Below, one piece after another: positions 53,974 through 61,509 of a stretch of 64,000 bases of DNA. Every line of letters starts with the position of its first letter. Positions within the stretch are counted from its first letter, which is position 1. The notes beneath the pieces are model-generated. The model was not told where the DNA came from. It ran no database searches and worked only from the letters and a program-made list of their open reading frames with translations. Location: the NCBI RefSeq assembly GCF_040812395.1, contig NZ_JBFNXH010000012.1, positions 62,001-126,000 of the forward strand, read 5' to 3'. A program made the position numbers and the translations under genes. This stretch comes from Paenibacillus_E sp040812395 (GTDB lineage Bacteria; Bacillota; Bacilli; Paenibacillales; NBRC-103111).

Positions 53974-54000
53974 ATCGCTGCGGGCGATTTGTGTTTTTTT
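53966..54000 (+). terminator. Leader terminator (attenuator) upstream of the permease gene
   Basis: AAACACAAATCGC and GCGATTTGTGTTT form a 13-bp stem with loop TGCGG, followed by TTTT. It lies 65 nt before the permease start codon and after its promoter. Confidence 0.93.
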
Positions 54001-54064
54001 ATATGAAGTGAATGCTCTCGAAGCCAAATGTCTGGCACAAACATGAAGGAGGTTAGCAGCTGTT

Positions 54065-55066
54065 ATGGAATCTGCCGAGCATCTTATTATTAACCAAGGT
54101 GTGCGTTCGCACCACTGGATTCAATCCGTCTTTTCAAAACGATCGCTGCCTGTCGTTGTCATCTTGTTTTCGCTTCTCGCGCACCTGTTGGTGCCAAACC
54201 GGCAAGTCGTAGCTTCTAATTCCGCTTATACCGGAATTCTGTTGCTTCTGGCCGTATTTTATGCGGGATGGTCGTTCTTAGCGGTGTGGAAACCGAACGT
54301 GAAGAGCAACCTGTCAGAGCATGCGCCGCTAGCTTCGCTTAGTTTATTTCTTTTCGTTCTCTGGGAGCTTCTCACGCAGAAATGGGGCCTGCTGCCAATG
54401 CCTTATTTCCCCTCGCAAATCAAAGTGCTGGATGCGATCATCCACGAATTCGACAGTCTGGCCGTAAGTACGGCTTATTCGCTTAGACTGCTCGTCCTCG
54501 GGTACACAATCGGAACCATCCTGGGTCTCGCTACAGGCATTCTGATGGGTTGGTACCACCAATTTCGCTATTGGGTCAATCCGTTTATCCGTATTCTAGG
54601 CCCCATTCCTTCGACCGCTTGGATTCCCATCGTACTGGTCGTATTCCCGACAAGTTTCTCTGCCAGCGTCTTCCTGCTTGTCCTCGCCGCCTGGTTCCCT
54701 GTCACCGTCATGACATGGACGGGAATTTCGAATGTGAATAAATCTTTTTTCGAAGTTGCTAAAACCTTGGGAGCCAATGAGCAATATTTGATTCGAAAAA
54801 TCGCGATTCCTGCCGCTTTCCCGCAAATTTTTATCGGCTTATTTATGGGCACGGGAACCTCATTCGTCACTTTGATTGTCGCCGAAATGCTGGGCGTGAA
54901 AGCCGGTCTCGGCTTTTATATCACGTGGGCGCAGGGTTGGGGCGAATACTACAAGGTGTATGCTGCTCTATTCATTATGGCACTGCTCTTCTCTGGGATC
55001 ATCACGCTGCTCTTTAAAGTGAAAGATAAAGTGTTAATTTGGCAAAAGGGGCTGATCAAATGGTAG
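54065..55066 (+). CDS. ABC transporter permease (SsuC/NrtB family)
   Basis: Membrane permease of 333 residues. It has about two extra N-terminal helices (residues 28-80) before the usual six-helix core. The coupling loop is EVAKTLGANEQYLIRKIAIP, followed by AAFPQIFIGLFMGTGTSFVT. GGAGG lies 12 nt upstream. First gene of the plus-strand operon, partner of the ATPase gene that overlaps its end and, presumably, of the divergent cysteine-bearing binding lipoprotein. Confidence 0.92.
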   Translation: MESAEHLIINQGVRSHHWIQSVFSKRSLPVVVILFSLLAHLLVPNRQVVASNSAYTGILLLLAVFYAGWSFLAVWKPNVKSNLSEHAPLASLSLFLFVLWELLTQKWGLLPMPYFPSQIKVLDAIIHEFDSLAVSTAYSLRLLVLGYTIGTILGLATGILMGWYHQFRYWVNPFIRILGPIPSTAWIPIVLVVFPTSFSASVFLLVLAAWFPVTVMTWTGISNVNKSFFEVAKTLGANEQYLIRKIAIPAAFPQIFIGLFMGTGTSFVTLIVAEMLGVKAGLGFYITWAQGWGEYYKVYAALFIMALLFSGIITLLFKVKDKVLIWQKGLIKW

Positions 55067-55836
55067 CCTCGCCAGAAAGAGGAAGCATCTCCGTCCGCAA
55101 GGTCGGCCGTGTCTTTCAGAATACGGATGGAGCAGACCTCGTCGCGCTCAGCGATGTCAATTTGGATATTAAGGCCGGCGAATTCGTATCGTTAATCGGC
55201 CCCAGCGGTTGTGGCAAGTCCACACTGCTGCGCTTGATCGCCGGCCTTGACCAACCGACCTCAGGAACCGTTTCCCTGGATGGGGAAGTTATTGAGGGTG
55301 CTCATTACTCGCGGGGACTCGTTTTCCAGGACCCTACGCTGTTTCCATGGAAAAATGTGTGGGATAACGTAGCCAGCGGGCTGGAAGCCCGCGGCATCCT
55401 CAAGCAGCAAAGCCATGAGGTTGACGCCTACATCAACCTGGTAGGCCTAAAAGGCTTCGAGAAGGTTTATCCACATATGCTGTCAGGGGGTATGGCTCAG
55501 CGCGCTGCGTTAGCGCGAGCTTTGGTCAACCACCCGAAGGTGCTGCTGCTGGATGAGCCGCTTGGCGCTTTGGATGCCTTCACGCGCATGAATTTGCAAG
55601 ATGAAATTTTACGCATCTGGCGCGAACGCGGAACGACCATGGTGCTCGTCACTCATGACATAGACGAAGCCGTCTACCTTAGCGATCGCGTGATCGTTAT
55701 GACGCCGCGGCCTGCGGAGATTAAGGAAATTATCGATATTCGCCTGCTTAAGCCGCGGGCGCGCAACAGTCCCGAATTTTTCAAATATCGTTCAGAGATT
55801 CTTGAAATTCTCCACCTTGTTCCGGAGAAAATTTAA
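55060..55836 (+). CDS. ABC transporter ATP-binding protein (SsuB/NrtD family)
   Basis: ATPase of 258 residues with Walker A GPSGCGKSTLLRLI, Q-loop GLVFQDPTLFPWK, signature MLSGGMAQRAALARALV, Walker B LLLDEPLGALDAF and switch VTHDIDEAVYLSDRV. ATG 55060 has AAAAGGGG 8 nt upstream and overlaps the permease stop by 7 nt. It energises the neighbouring permease. Confidence 0.93.
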   Translation: MVASPERGSISVRKVGRVFQNTDGADLVALSDVNLDIKAGEFVSLIGPSGCGKSTLLRLIAGLDQPTSGTVSLDGEVIEGAHYSRGLVFQDPTLFPWKNVWDNVASGLEARGILKQQSHEVDAYINLVGLKGFEKVYPHMLSGGMAQRAALARALVNHPKVLLLDEPLGALDAFTRMNLQDEILRIWRERGTTMVLVTHDIDEAVYLSDRVIVMTPRPAEIKEIIDIRLLKPRARNSPEFFKYRSEILEILHLVPEKI

Positions 55837-55868
55837 CGCCAACCTGCATGTAGAAATGAGGATCACTT

Positions 55869-56294
55869 ATGAGATTTCGCTCGCTGCTCCCTCTCCTCGC
55901 ACTGCCCGTCCTGCTTAGCGTTCTCCCGGCCTGCGGCTCGGCTGGAACGGCTACAGCGGAGGCGTCAGGCGTGAATTCACCCGGTCAGGAGCTGAAGATT
56001 GCTTTTTCGACGAGTCCGCAAACCATTACCACAGGAACTCCTGTGAATCTGACAGCTGTGCTGACCAAAGGAACCAAGACGGTCAAAGACGCCAATGTTA
56101 TCCTTGAGATTTGGAAAGCGGATCAAGATGACGGCGCTCATTATCAGCAGGAAGCCAAGTATGATGCCGCGAGCGGCTATGTGCTGAAAGGCTCCTTCGT
56201 TGAGACTGGCGTTTACTATGTGCTCGTTCATGCCACCACCTCAGATGCCCATCAGATGATTTCCGCCAAATTTGAAGTCAGTGAAGCGAAATAA
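55869..56294 (+). CDS. YtkA-like extracytoplasmic lipoprotein
   Basis: Lipoprotein of 141 residues with lipobox SVLPACGSA. One beta-rich YtkA-like domain follows (KIAFSTSPQTITTGTPVNLT, VILEIWKADQDDGAHYQQEA, ETGVYYVLVHATTSDAHQMI). Histidines lie near the C-terminus. YtkA-type domains occur in metal-handling loci, and this gene lies between an ABC ATPase and a TlpA-like thioredoxin. The protein at 47.7-48.8 kb carries related domains. Role inferred: accessory ligand or metal handling outside the membrane. Confidence 0.75.
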   Translation: MRFRSLLPLLALPVLLSVLPACGSAGTATAEASGVNSPGQELKIAFSTSPQTITTGTPVNLTAVLTKGTKTVKDANVILEIWKADQDDGAHYQQEAKYDAASGYVLKGSFVETGVYYVLVHATTSDAHQMISAKFEVSEAK

Positions 56295-56318
56295 ACTGGC
56301 GCGCGGAGGTCGACGACA

Positions 56319-56864
56319 ATGAAAAAAACAACGCAATGGGCCATTCTTGCGGCCATTCTTATTTGTCTGGGCTTTGTCTTCTACCAGCACCCCTCGGCGT
56401 CCAAATCCGCTCTGCCGCCGGGAGAAGGCGTAGAGATCGGTCTGAAAGCTCCCGGCTTTGCGCTTGAAGGGCTTGACGGACAAACCTATTCGCTAGCCTC
56501 TTTCCAAGGAAAGCCCACCATCGTGAATTTCTGGGCTTCCTGGTGCGGTCCTTGCGTCGATGAGGCGCCTAACTTTGCCAAGCTCTATGAGACACATGGT
56601 TCGGACATCCACATCGTGGCGGTTAACCTGACAACGCTCGATTCTCTCGAAAAAGTGCAGGCATTCGTGCAGCGATACAATTTCCGCTTCCCCGTAGTAC
56701 TGGACAAAACAGGTGAAACTGCCGCCAACTACCGTATCCAGCCCATTCCCTCGACTTTTTTCCTCGATAAAAATGGTGTTATTGTCGATGCCATGTTAGG
56801 TGCTCTTGACGCCCAAACGCTAGATCAAAAAACGAAGGACTTGCTGAAAGGCTCGTCCTTGTGA
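56319..56864 (+). CDS. Membrane-anchored TlpA/ResA-like thioredoxin
   Basis: Thiol-disulfide oxidoreductase of 181 residues. An uncleaved N-terminal anchor (about 5-25) is followed by a TlpA-type thioredoxin domain. The active site CGPC lies in VNFWASWCGPCVDEAPNFAK, and the cis-Pro loop is IQPIPSTFFLDKNG. It acts on the outer face of the membrane, usually reducing cysteines of heme- or copper-related proteins. Its operon context with a cysteine-bearing binding protein suggests that protein as a client. Last gene of the operon. Confidence 0.92.
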   Translation: MKKTTQWAILAAILICLGFVFYQHPSASKSALPPGEGVEIGLKAPGFALEGLDGQTYSLASFQGKPTIVNFWASWCGPCVDEAPNFAKLYETHGSDIHIVAVNLTTLDSLEKVQAFVQRYNFRFPVVLDKTGETAANYRIQPIPSTFFLDKNGVIVDAMLGALDAQTLDQKTKDLLKGSSL

Positions 56865-56869
56865 AAAAA

Positions 56870-56892
56870 GTCGGAGACAGTTAGTCTCCGAC
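56870..56892 (+). terminator. Hairpin after the TlpA gene
   Basis: GTCGGAGAC and GTCTCCGAC form a perfect 9-bp stem with a 5-nt loop 5 nt after the stop. No T tract follows, so it may be a processing or stabilising stem. Confidence 0.55.
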
Positions 56893-56997
56893 CTCTCCGA
56901 CCTCGCGCCGCCGTATATACCGTTCGGGTTACGGCGGTTTCTGTCATTTTCCGTACTGCGTTGTATCTGTCCGATAAGACTGAGCGGATCGCTTTGC

Positions 56998-57178
56998 GTG
57001 GAACAATGAGACGCTATTCCCCGGGAAAGTCCCATTTTTAACAATAAAGCGGAACGGGGGTACGCTATTCAAGGATTTGTGGGGCATAGATCCCACATTT
57101 GGTGCGAATAGCGCACTCACGTTCCGCGAAATCAAGCAGCAAGCGCAAAAGCCGGTCAATAGCGTACTCACATTCCGC
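56998..57178. repeat. Dispersed F-F-R-R repeat element, copy E
   Basis: Forward words at 56998 and 57049, inverted words at 57107 and 57158; spacing 51, 58, 51 bp. Spacer sequence differs from all other copies. It lies between convergent genes. Confidence 0.88.
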
Positions 57179-57286
57179 TGGCCGAGCACAACGAGCAATC
57201 GCCATTGCACGGCTCGCTTGCTCAAGCCAGAACACGCTGAGCGCTCCACCGCACTGCTGCGCTTTCCCGGCAGCTAGCCCGGTTCT

Positions 57287-58321
57287 TCATTGCGTCTGTT
57301 TCGGCACAAGCAACGAAACAGTCGTTCCTTTGCCTGGTTCCGATTGCAGGACGAACTGTCCGCCCACGCTTTTGGCGCGTTCCTCCATGCTGAGCAGGCC
57401 GACGCCTTTGGCGTTTCTGTTCCTAATAAATCCCTTGCCCTTATCTGAGATCGTAACCTCTACATCGGATTCGCCTTCATGCACATACACACCTGCCTCG
57501 GAGACGTCCGCGTATTTGGCAATATTTTTCAGCGCCTCTTGGATCACCCGATAGATTGTCGTTTCCACCAACGGATCCAGACGTTTTCGCAAATTATTGT
57601 CCAAACTAACGCGAATCCCGTAATGCTCCGCATAATTTTCAATGTATGTGCGGATCGCCGGAACGACGCCAAGATCGTCCAACACGGAGGGACGAAGCTC
57701 CCAAGCCAGACCGCGAACTTCTTCGATAACGGACGAAATTCCCTGCCTCAGATTCATGAGTTCCGGGTTCCGCTCTTCCCCCATCAACCGATCCATCTGG
57801 ATGATCAAAGAAAACAAGCTTTGTCCGATTCCGTCGTGCAGCTCGCGGGAAAACCGGCTCCGTTCCTCCTCTTGAATCTGCATCACCCGTGCCATCAACT
57901 GCTGTAGCTCTTCTTCGACTTTTTTCAGCTGCGTGACCTCGTTGCGTATAGCCATGTATTGATAAGGAGTGCCTGATTCATTCAAAAATGGCACAATCGT
58001 CGTATTCACCCAGTAATACGAACCGTCTTTTGCTTTATTTTTAATGTCCCCATGCCACACTTTACCTGCTGCTATCGTATGCCACAGATCTGACATGAAC
58101 TCTTTGCTATGAAAGCCGGAGTTAATAATCCGATGATCCTGCCCCAAAAGCTCCTCCCGGCTGTACTTGGAAATTTCACAAAACTTATCGTTTACATAAC
58201 TAATTTTGCCCTTGTGATCAGTTGTTGCAACGATCGAAGACTCGTCCAGCGCAAATTTAACATCAGCCAACTGTTTAAGAGACTGCTTCAGAACTTCGTC
58301 GTAGGGAATTTCCTTATTCAA
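57287..58321 (-). CDS. PAS-domain sensor histidine kinase (HisKA_3, NreB-like position)
   Basis: Soluble kinase of 344 residues. The N-terminal PAS domain with PAC segment (TDHKGKISYVNDKFCEISKY, GSYYWVNTTIVPFLNESGTP) precedes a NarX-type HisKA_3 motif with phospho-His in RFSRELHDGIGQSL. The ATPase domain has VIQEALKNIAKYA and GVGLLSMEERAKSVGGQF. Start is TTG 58321, overlapping the regulator stop by 8 nt. NreB proteins use four N-terminal Cys for an oxygen-sensing Fe-S cluster; those are absent here, so the PAS domain must sense in another way. Confidence 0.9.
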   Translation of the reverse strand: MNKEIPYDEVLKQSLKQLADVKFALDESSIVATTDHKGKISYVNDKFCEISKYSREELLGQDHRIINSGFHSKEFMSDLWHTIAAGKVWHGDIKNKAKDGSYYWVNTTIVPFLNESGTPYQYMAIRNEVTQLKKVEEELQQLMARVMQIQEEERSRFSRELHDGIGQSLFSLIIQMDRLMGEERNPELMNLRQGISSVIEEVRGLAWELRPSVLDDLGVVPAIRTYIENYAEHYGIRVSLDNNLRKRLDPLVETTIYRVIQEALKNIAKYADVSEAGVYVHEGESDVEVTISDKGKGFIRNRNAKGVGLLSMEERAKSVGGQFVLQSEPGKGTTVSLLVPKQTQ

Positions 58322-58967
58322 AGTTCAACAGTCCCTTCTTCGCTGCATATCGGACTAATTCAGGCCTTGTTCGCAGTCCCAGCTTTTCCATGACATTGCT
58401 TTTGTGCGTTTCTACCGTCTTCACGCTAATAATGAGCTGCTCGGCAATCTCCTTATTCGAAAACCCTTTCGCGATGAACGCAAGAACTTCTCTTTCCCGT
58501 TCTGTAAGGGATTCATAGGTTCCCGCATGCTCTCCGTGCTTAAGCTTTTCCAAGTATTCCTTCATGAGTCGTTTCGTTGCGGTTGGATACAAATACGCAT
58601 TGCCGGTAGCAACGCATTGAATGGCCGTTACGAGTTCTTCGTGCGGAGCGCTTTTCAAAATATACCCGGAAGCTCCGGCATGGATCGCTCGAAACAGATA
58701 CTCATCGTCATCGTGCATAGTTAGAATCAAAATGGCTATATCGGGGATTTGCTCTTTTAATTCTGCTGTCGCAGTGAGTCCATCCATCCCCTGCGGCATA
58801 TTGATATCCATCAGCACGACATCCGGTCTGAGCTGCTTCGCGCAATCAATGCCTTCTTTCCCATCTGCCGCTTCGCCGGCGACTTCAATTTGATGCTTGC
58901 CATGAAGCAGATGCATGAGCCCGGATCTCACTACAGCGTGATCATCGACAATAAGCACTTTAATCAT
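58314..58967 (-). CDS. Response regulator, NarL/NreC type
   Basis: A 217-residue regulator. The receiver has VDDHAVV, phospho-acceptor Asp in VVLMDINMPQG (about 54) and Lys in YILKSAP. The C-terminal LuxR helix-turn-helix is LTEREREVLAFIAKGFSNKE followed by ISVKTVETHKSNVM. ATG 58967 follows GGAGG by 6 nt. Between the GAF protein gene and the kinase gene in one operon, as in nitrate/oxygen Nre systems. Target promoters are likely those of anaerobic respiration but are not in view. Confidence 0.92.
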   Translation of the reverse strand: MIKVLIVDDHAVVRSGLMHLLHGKHQIEVAGEAADGKEGIDCAKQLRPDVVLMDINMPQGMDGLTATAELKEQIPDIAILILTMHDDDEYLFRAIHAGASGYILKSAPHEELVTAIQCVATGNAYLYPTATKRLMKEYLEKLKHGEHAGTYESLTEREREVLAFIAKGFSNKEIAEQLIISVKTVETHKSNVMEKLGLRTRPELVRYAAKKGLLNFE

Positions 58968-59031
58968 GTTTTTCCTCCTAAACGAACCTCTTTCCCCTAT
59001 CATATCAAAAAATCGACTTCTCACCTATCAT

Positions 59032-59487
59032 TCATTGTACATGTTCATGAATGAGCTGCCCCAGAAACATAGCGAATGTCGGTATCGCTTCTTGAGCGTG
59101 ATCGATCTCATCTGGTTGATAGACGGATTGAGTACGTTTGCCGAGGAACAAAATTCCCGTAATGGCGGATTCCAGATAAATAGGAAATGCGGCTGCTGTC
59201 TTTAATTGTTCCGCAAGCATCAGAGGGCATTCAAGCCGGGCCCAATCCCGATCCGAGCTCCCGTCATCGAGTTTCGCCCACCTGCCGAATCGCAGCACGG
59301 AACCCGACAAGCCTTGCCCTACTTTGATCGTCATATGTTTGTTTCGATCATTTTGATTCCCGGTTACATAGGTCCAGCGGAATCGCTGCTGAGGATCATG
59401 AAGCCGAGCCAGCGCAGCAAAATCGCTGGACGTCAAAGCGCGCAGGCCTTCTAATGCCTGCATGAGTTGTATACCTGCATCAGTCAT
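59032..59487 (-). CDS. GAF-domain protein (NreA-like)
   Basis: A 151-residue single GAF domain. VGQGLSGSVLRFGRWAKLDD and AAAFPIYLESAITGILFLGK fit the GAF fold and the size of the nitrate-binding NreA of staphylococci. ATG 59487 follows GGAGGTGATCAAC. First gene of an operon in order GAF-regulator-kinase. NreA modulates NreB kinase activity by binding nitrate; whether nitrate residues are conserved here needs alignment. Confidence 0.8.
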   Translation of the reverse strand: MTDAGIQLMQALEGLRALTSSDFAALARLHDPQQRFRWTYVTGNQNDRNKHMTIKVGQGLSGSVLRFGRWAKLDDGSSDRDWARLECPLMLAEQLKTAAAFPIYLESAITGILFLGKRTQSVYQPDEIDHAQEAIPTFAMFLGQLIHEHVQ

Positions 59488-59661
59488 GTTGATCACCTCC
59501 AACGTTGCGACTGACCACCTCGTCACTGTCGTTTATATTTCATTGTAATCTTTCCGCAGGCGGTTGTAAGTCAGGGAAACTCCTGATTTCCGCATCAGGG
59601 TTTACGAAGAATTTGGAGCATCAAAAAATCAGTGGAACTCCCGATAACCCGTTGTTTCCAA

Positions 59662-59676
59662 CTCATTTATAATGAG
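59662..59676. promoter_or_regulatory. Palindrome over the fnr promoter -10 region
   Basis: CTCATT TAT AATGAG contains a TATAAT box and lies 33 nt before the fnr start. It is a possible operator; it does not match the TGTGA-N6-TCACA Fnr site. Confidence 0.5.
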
Positions 59677-59708
59677 ATTAACAACGAAACCGAAGGAGCT
59701 GTTGGCCA

Positions 59709-60413
59709 ATGATGACCACAACCAGCAAGGGGATTTCCAATTATTTCTCAGCCGAAAATTTCAATCGATTGCAAAGCATCATGTATACAAAACATGCGAA
59801 TAAAGGGGATTACCTCTTCTGGGAGGGCGATCCGGCCGACAAATTGTATTTTGTGCATAAAGGAGGCGTCCGCAGCACGAAAGTTTCGGAGACGGGTAAA
59901 AACTTTATTTTGTACCTCTATCAATCGGGAGATATGTTCGGCCAAGTCGATCCTTTTCATGACTCGGTCCAAAGTATAAGCGCCGAAGTGACAGAAGATA
60001 GTGAAATTGGCGTAATGCTGAGGAAGGATCTCGAAGTGTTGTTGTGGCAGCATGGCGACCTGGCTATCGAATTTATGAAATGGATGGGGCTTGTTCACCG
60101 GATGACGGAAACGAAATTGCGCGATTTGATGATGTTCGGGAAGCCTGGCGCCCTCTGTTCCCTGCTTATCCGGTTAAGCAATTCCTATGGAAAAAAGCAA
60201 GGAGAGCAAACATGGATCGACTATAAAATCAATCATACCGAAATCGCCGATATGATTGGCGCTACGCGTGAGAGTGTAAACCGTATGCTCAGCGAGATGA
60301 AAAAGGCAGACGTTGTTGAATTCCAAAGCGGACATATTGTCATTAAGGACCTGGTCTATTTGCGCGATATTTGTCATTGCGAGAATTGTCCTGTGGATAT
60401 TTGCAGAATGTGA
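59709..60413 (+). CDS. fnr: Fnr-type anaerobic regulator (Crp/Fnr family with C-terminal Fe-S cysteines)
   Basis: Oxygen-responsive regulator of 234 residues. An N-terminal cyclic-nucleotide-type beta barrel (GDYLFWEGDPADKLYFVHKG) precedes a Crp helix-turn-helix (TEIADMIGATRESVNRMLSE). The C-terminal cluster has Cys222, Cys224, Cys227 and Cys232 in DICHCENCPVDICRM, the layout of Bacillus Fnr, which binds a [4Fe-4S] cluster with its C-terminal cysteines. GGAG lies 10 nt upstream. Divergent from the GAF/regulator/kinase operon and followed by a convergent hemerythrin gene, so this block is an oxygen/nitrogen-oxide control module. Confidence 0.93.
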   Translation: MMTTTSKGISNYFSAENFNRLQSIMYTKHANKGDYLFWEGDPADKLYFVHKGGVRSTKVSETGKNFILYLYQSGDMFGQVDPFHDSVQSISAEVTEDSEIGVMLRKDLEVLLWQHGDLAIEFMKWMGLVHRMTETKLRDLMMFGKPGALCSLLIRLSNSYGKKQGEQTWIDYKINHTEIADMIGATRESVNRMLSEMKKADVVEFQSGHIVIKDLVYLRDICHCENCPVDICRM

Positions 60414-60432
60414 AGCTCAAACCAGGCCCATC

Positions 60433-60978
60433 CTAGGAGAAGAAATATTCAAATGCCGTAAAAACTTGCTCTGTCAGCGGAAAAACCAGATGTTCTTCCA
60501 TCGTAATATGATCATTTAAAATGAAACAAGCTTGCAGCAGATGCGAGGCCGCTTCCTCTACGTTTTTTTTAGAAGCGAGATCCGGTGTGAGTGCATGCAT
60601 TGCCTCGTTAAACGACTGTATGAACGAATCGGCCAGCTCATGGTCCTTCTCAAGTACCCAAAAGGATGGCAATATGGTTGGCCCCGTCTCAAACCCGAAA
60701 TAGGCTTGGAGGAAGGCGAAAAGTTCCTGTTCCTCCCAGTTTGCGTGCCGCTCTAATTCCATGACGAAATCAGCGGTTGCATGTTGAAGAGCTCGTAGGG
60801 CGTGATACGCTTTAAGCGGGTCTTCCAGCAGCCAAATTTCCTTGGTATGCAATTCTAAATTTCTTATTTTGCTTCTCAAGCTGGCATGCTCTTCCTCCCA
60901 ACGTTCTACTGCTTTTGACAATTGTATAGGATTAGCAGCAGCCATTCCCAGCTTGTAACCTGTCGCTGTATACAGCAT
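60433..60978 (-). CDS. Hemerythrin HHE domain protein
   Basis: Cytoplasmic four-helix di-iron protein of 181 residues. Putative iron ligands are the histidines and acids in EEEHASLRSKI, ERHANWEEQELFAF, LEKDHELADSF and LNDHITMEEHLVFPL. Such proteins bind oxygen or nitric oxide or repair Fe-S clusters (ScdA/RIC-like). Located convergent to fnr, which fits a role under oxygen or nitric oxide stress. Confidence 0.88.
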   Translation of the reverse strand: MLYTATGYKLGMAAANPIQLSKAVERWEEEHASLRSKIRNLELHTKEIWLLEDPLKAYHALRALQHATADFVMELERHANWEEQELFAFLQAYFGFETGPTILPSFWVLEKDHELADSFIQSFNEAMHALTPDLASKKNVEEAASHLLQACFILNDHITMEEHLVFPLTEQVFTAFEYFFS

Positions 60979-61325
60979 GGTTCCATCCCTCCTAAAAGAT
61001 ACCCTTAGTTCAGTTCCTTCCTATGCTCAATAGTCGACTTCCTTATATGCCGAATTTTGCTTCTACGATTGTATTTGTAATTGCCATGTTGATGTCACTC
61101 CCTCGCTATTTTCACGACCCGTTGAATTAAGGTTTCCTTATGAGATAAGCGTACAATGTTAAGCAGAGATCCACTATGATTTTAATCACATCGACAGAAG
61201 AATCTTGAACCTTGTAAGCGAAGCTTGGAAGGTGCTGGCTTTTGCTGACGGCCAAGACGATAAGAATAACCCTAGCGACGAAGCGCTTCTGCAGGCCTCC
61301 ACGGGATGAACTCGGAGTTGCTGGG
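60979..61325. other. Non-coding stretch with traces of decayed coding sequence
   Basis: No complete gene is supported. On the minus strand a GAGGGAG site precedes a 14-codon reading frame (MAITNTIVEAKFGI). On the plus strand about 45 codons up to 61309 (ILNLVSEAWKVLAFADGQDD and flanks) look protein-like but have no start. These may be remnants of lost genes. Confidence 0.35.
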
Positions 61326-61432
61326 GGGAGGCACGTCGGGGCACGCCAGGGCACGTCAGGGCACGTCAGGGCACGTCGGGGCACGTCCGGCACGTCAGGG
61401 CACGTCAGGGCACGTCAGGGCACGTCAGGGGT
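61326..61432. repeat. Ten-bp minisatellite (GGGCACGTCA)
   Basis: About eleven head-to-tail copies of GGGCACGTCA with a few single-base variants (CACGCC, CACGTCG, CACGTCC). The region is directly left of the large tandem array. Reading frames through it are artefacts of periodicity. Confidence 0.93.
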
Positions 61433-61509
61433 ACTGTTGCGGGATTGAGTTGCCGTGCCGGAGCACTAAACTGCTGGAGTCTGAGCTGTGGGGATGTTAC
61501 GGTGCCGAA

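Noticed and set aside
53715..54000. Known riboswitch (T-box, SAM, TPP, guanidine-I) in the leaders
   Set aside because: The diagnostic conserved words of these classes were looked for by eye and not found; a covariance search would be needed to be certain.
57287..58321. True NreB with Fe-S oxygen sensor
   Set aside because: The N-terminal part has only a single cysteine, not the four-Cys pattern.
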